Shown: in pieces, positions 6,062 to 6,890 of the stretch
Layout: every line of letters begins with the position of its first letter
Position numbering within the stretch: position 1 is the stretch's first letter
Assembly (NCBI GenBank): GCA_937936695.1
Contig: CALHCK010000195.1
Location: 1-6,890, forward strand
Source: an uncultured Polaribacter sp.
GTDB lineage: Bacteria > Bacteroidota > Bacteroidia > Flavobacteriales > Flavobacteriaceae
Length of the DNA: 6,890 nucleotides
Direction: 5' to 3'
Made by a program: the position numbers and the translations under genes
Notes under the pieces: generated by a model
The model's input: only the letters and a program-made list of their open reading frames with translations
Database searches by the model: none
Told to the model about the DNA's origin: nothing

Positions 6062-6645
6062 AATCGTTTTTTAATTACTGATTAACTTAATATTTTCAAT
6101 TTCTTTATTGTCTATTATTTTTGTTCTGGTACAAATATTTGTAGAAATAATATTCTTGTATTTCCTATTACATTCTCTTAATTCTTTAGTATCCCAACTA
6201 TCTTTAAATGCATAGATAAGATATTTTTCACCTTTCTTAAAATAAAAACTGCAATCACCACCACCAGTTCCAGTATAAATAACTTGATTTTTTTTTCTTT
6301 TTTTTCCCTTGAAGATCTCTATAGTTTCTAAAGTAATTTTTGACCACTCTCTTCCTTTGAAAATATCAAACTTATCTCGAATTTCAGGAGTTTGTATTAT
6401 AGATTTTTTCCCATTTACTTTAAGAATTTGTAGAAATTCAATTGAAATAACTTTTCCTGTTAAAACATATTCAGCATTTTCAAATTCCTTTTCAACGGAT
6501 TTTATATAACTGCATTCACAAGCAAACGCATTTACAGATGTAAGAAACAAAAGAGTTGGTAAAAATCTACGTATATTCATAATTAAGTCTATATTTTTTT
6601 TTCAACATATTTCAGGATTTTGCATTTCCTCAAATGTTTGCCAAC
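6055..6645. repeat. 9-bp perfect inverted repeat enclosing the TIMP-like gene
   Basis: GTTGGCAAA (6055-6063) and TTTGCCAAC (6637-6645) are exact reverse complements. One copy lies 7 bases after the gene's stop codon and the other 56 bases before its start codon. In an integrated integron cassette, the R'' core after the gene should be complementary to the bases at the cassette's upstream edge, which is what is seen here. Confidence 0.6.
6071..6580 (-). CDS. Small secreted protein with TIMP/NTR-like features
   Basis: A 169-residue protein with a clear signal peptide: basic start (MNIRR), a hydrophobic core (FLPTLLFLTSV) and an A-F-A cleavage site at 18-20. Cutting there leaves a mature N-terminus of C21-E22-C23. 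The rest looks like the OB-fold NTR/TIMP domain of bacterial proteins: AEYVLTGKVISIEF (36-49), ITLETIEIFKGK (82-93), a TGGGDCSF segment with C110, FKKGEKYLIYAF (114-125), then C137 and a closing NICTRTK block with C150. Five cysteines suggest disulfides in an exported protein. In animal TIMPs the mature N-terminal Cys-x-Cys contacts the metalloprotease zinc; bacterial relatives have no proven role, so inhibition must not be assumed. A lipoprotein reading (C21 lipidated) is less likely because A-F-A is a poor lipobox. The gene stands alone between an inverted repeat and an attC-like element, suggesting a mobile single-gene unit. Confidence 0.85.
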   Translation of the reverse strand: MNIRRFLPTLLFLTSVNAFACECSYIKSVEKEFENAEYVLTGKVISIEFLQILKVNGKKSIIQTPEIRDKFDIFKGREWSKITLETIEIFKGKKRKKNQVIYTGTGGGDCSFYFKKGEKYLIYAFKDSWDTKELRECNRKYKNIISTNICTRTKIIDNKEIENIKLISN

Positions 6646-6669
6646 TATTGGGTATTATTACTAGCGGCT

Positions 6670-6686
6670 AATATTTTTTAAATATT
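6670..6686 (-). terminator. Weak AT-only hairpin at the end of the amidohydrolase-like gene
   Basis: AATATTT (6670-6676) pairs with AAATATT (6680-6686) around a 3-base loop. It abuts the stop codon and contains no G-C pair, so it may not terminate transcription. The rest of 6581-6669 holds no gene; it contains the right half of the inverted repeat and the A-rich leader of the TIMP-like gene. Confidence 0.2.
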
Positions 6687-6890
6687 TACCCTAATATCTT
6701 ATTAATTAAAGCTTGTTTAGCACTTACATCATCCCCAAACAACCACTGCAACACATTATCTTCCCAAATTTGTCCCTTTTCTTTCTCTGTAATAATATCC
6801 TTTTCAATAGCCAAATCTAAAATTTTACCAGGGTAAGAAGACTGTTTATCACTTTCCATTTCTCCTAATGGGTACGGATCATCAAGCCCC
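6686..6890 (-). CDS. Amidohydrolase-like metal-dependent hydrolase, C-terminal end (start outside window)
   Basis: On the minus strand a frame is open from the window's edge to a TAA at 6688-6686, giving 67 residues and no start codon that looks genuine (the only in-frame ATG, at 6859-6857, is inside conserved sequence). It begins G-L-D-D-P-Y-P-L-G-E-M-E-S-D, then YPGKILDLAIEKDIIT, a charged K-E-K-G-Q-I-W-E-D-N-V-L-Q-W-L-F segment and a short helical tail ending N-K-I-L-G. The D-D-P-Y-P-L-G-E block resembles the last metal/substrate loop of Amidohydro_2 TIM-barrel enzymes (the ACMSD/decarboxylase-type group has a similar D-Y-P-F-P-L-G-E), followed by the usual closing helices with an N-V/A-x-x-W/F-L pattern. 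The assignment is from motif memory on a fragment; substrate and metal ligands cannot be judged. It is transcribed toward the TIMP-like gene with about 105 bases between. Confidence 0.65.
   Translation of the reverse strand, partial: GLDDPYPLGEMESDKQSSYPGKILDLAIEKDIITEKEKGQIWEDNVLQWLFGDDVSAKQALINKILG

Larger units (their letters stand above)
5570..6070. other. Gene-free 500-base region between the cyanate operon and the TIMP-like gene
   Basis: No open frame longer than about ten codons with a plausible start stands out on either strand. From left to right it holds the operon's -7 box (5595-5602), two near-direct repeats ATAGGAC/ATAGAAC (5624-5630 and 5632-5638), a perfect AAAACATGTTTT palindrome (5736-5747), a 16-bp two-way terminator (5878-5912) and an attC-like folded element (5972-6061). 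The stretch 5760-5870 is plain AT-rich sequence in which I see nothing. Confidence 0.6.

Noticed and set aside
6309..6509. Open frame of 66 codons on the + strand
   Set aside because: Antisense to the TIMP-like gene, whose signal peptide and cysteine pattern support the minus-strand reading.

Overview
The window is a piece of an AT-rich chromosome that looks like a (probably marine) flavobacterium or close relative in Bacteroidota. The signs are very high A+T, A-rich leaders with no clear Shine-Dalgarno sequence, a TAnnTTTG-type -7 box in front of the main operon, and a typical Bacteroidota TPR protein at the left edge. The assignment is inferred from style, not from a database search.

Layout: (1) bases 2-292 hold the C-terminal end of a TPR-type protein, + strand. 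(2) 509-1408 (+) encode an AraC-family regulator with an N-terminal cupin sensor and a C-terminal double helix-turn-helix. (3) 1415-1831 (-) encode a DUF1348/SnoaL-like protein, convergent with the regulator and 6 bases away. (4) A strong two-way hairpin terminator lies at 1863-1900. (5) 5569 down to 1928 (-) is the core of the window, a four-gene cyanate-use operon read as inner-membrane permease, ATPase, cyanase (cynS), then a Tat/lipoprotein-type NrtA/CmpA-family binding protein. The gaps are 15, 11 and 34 bases. (6) 5570-6070 is a gene-free stretch with the operon's likely promoter, a palindrome and a 16-bp two-way terminator. (7) 6071-6580 (-) encode a small secreted protein with features of the TIMP/NTR fold, enclosed by a short perfect inverted repeat and followed by an attC-like foldable element, so it may be a stray integron-type cassette. 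(8) 6686-6890 (-) is the C-terminal end of an amidohydrolase-like enzyme running off the right edge.

How the genes work together: the binding protein captures cyanate (or a similar small anion) outside the inner membrane, the permease and ATPase import it, and cyanase converts cyanate plus bicarbonate to ammonia and CO2, providing nitrogen and removing a toxic anion. The AraC-type protein is a possible regulator by proximity only. The system itself is a known type. The less ordinary points are the gene order, the Cys/His-rich extension before the Tat signal of the binding protein, and the cassette-like unit on the right.
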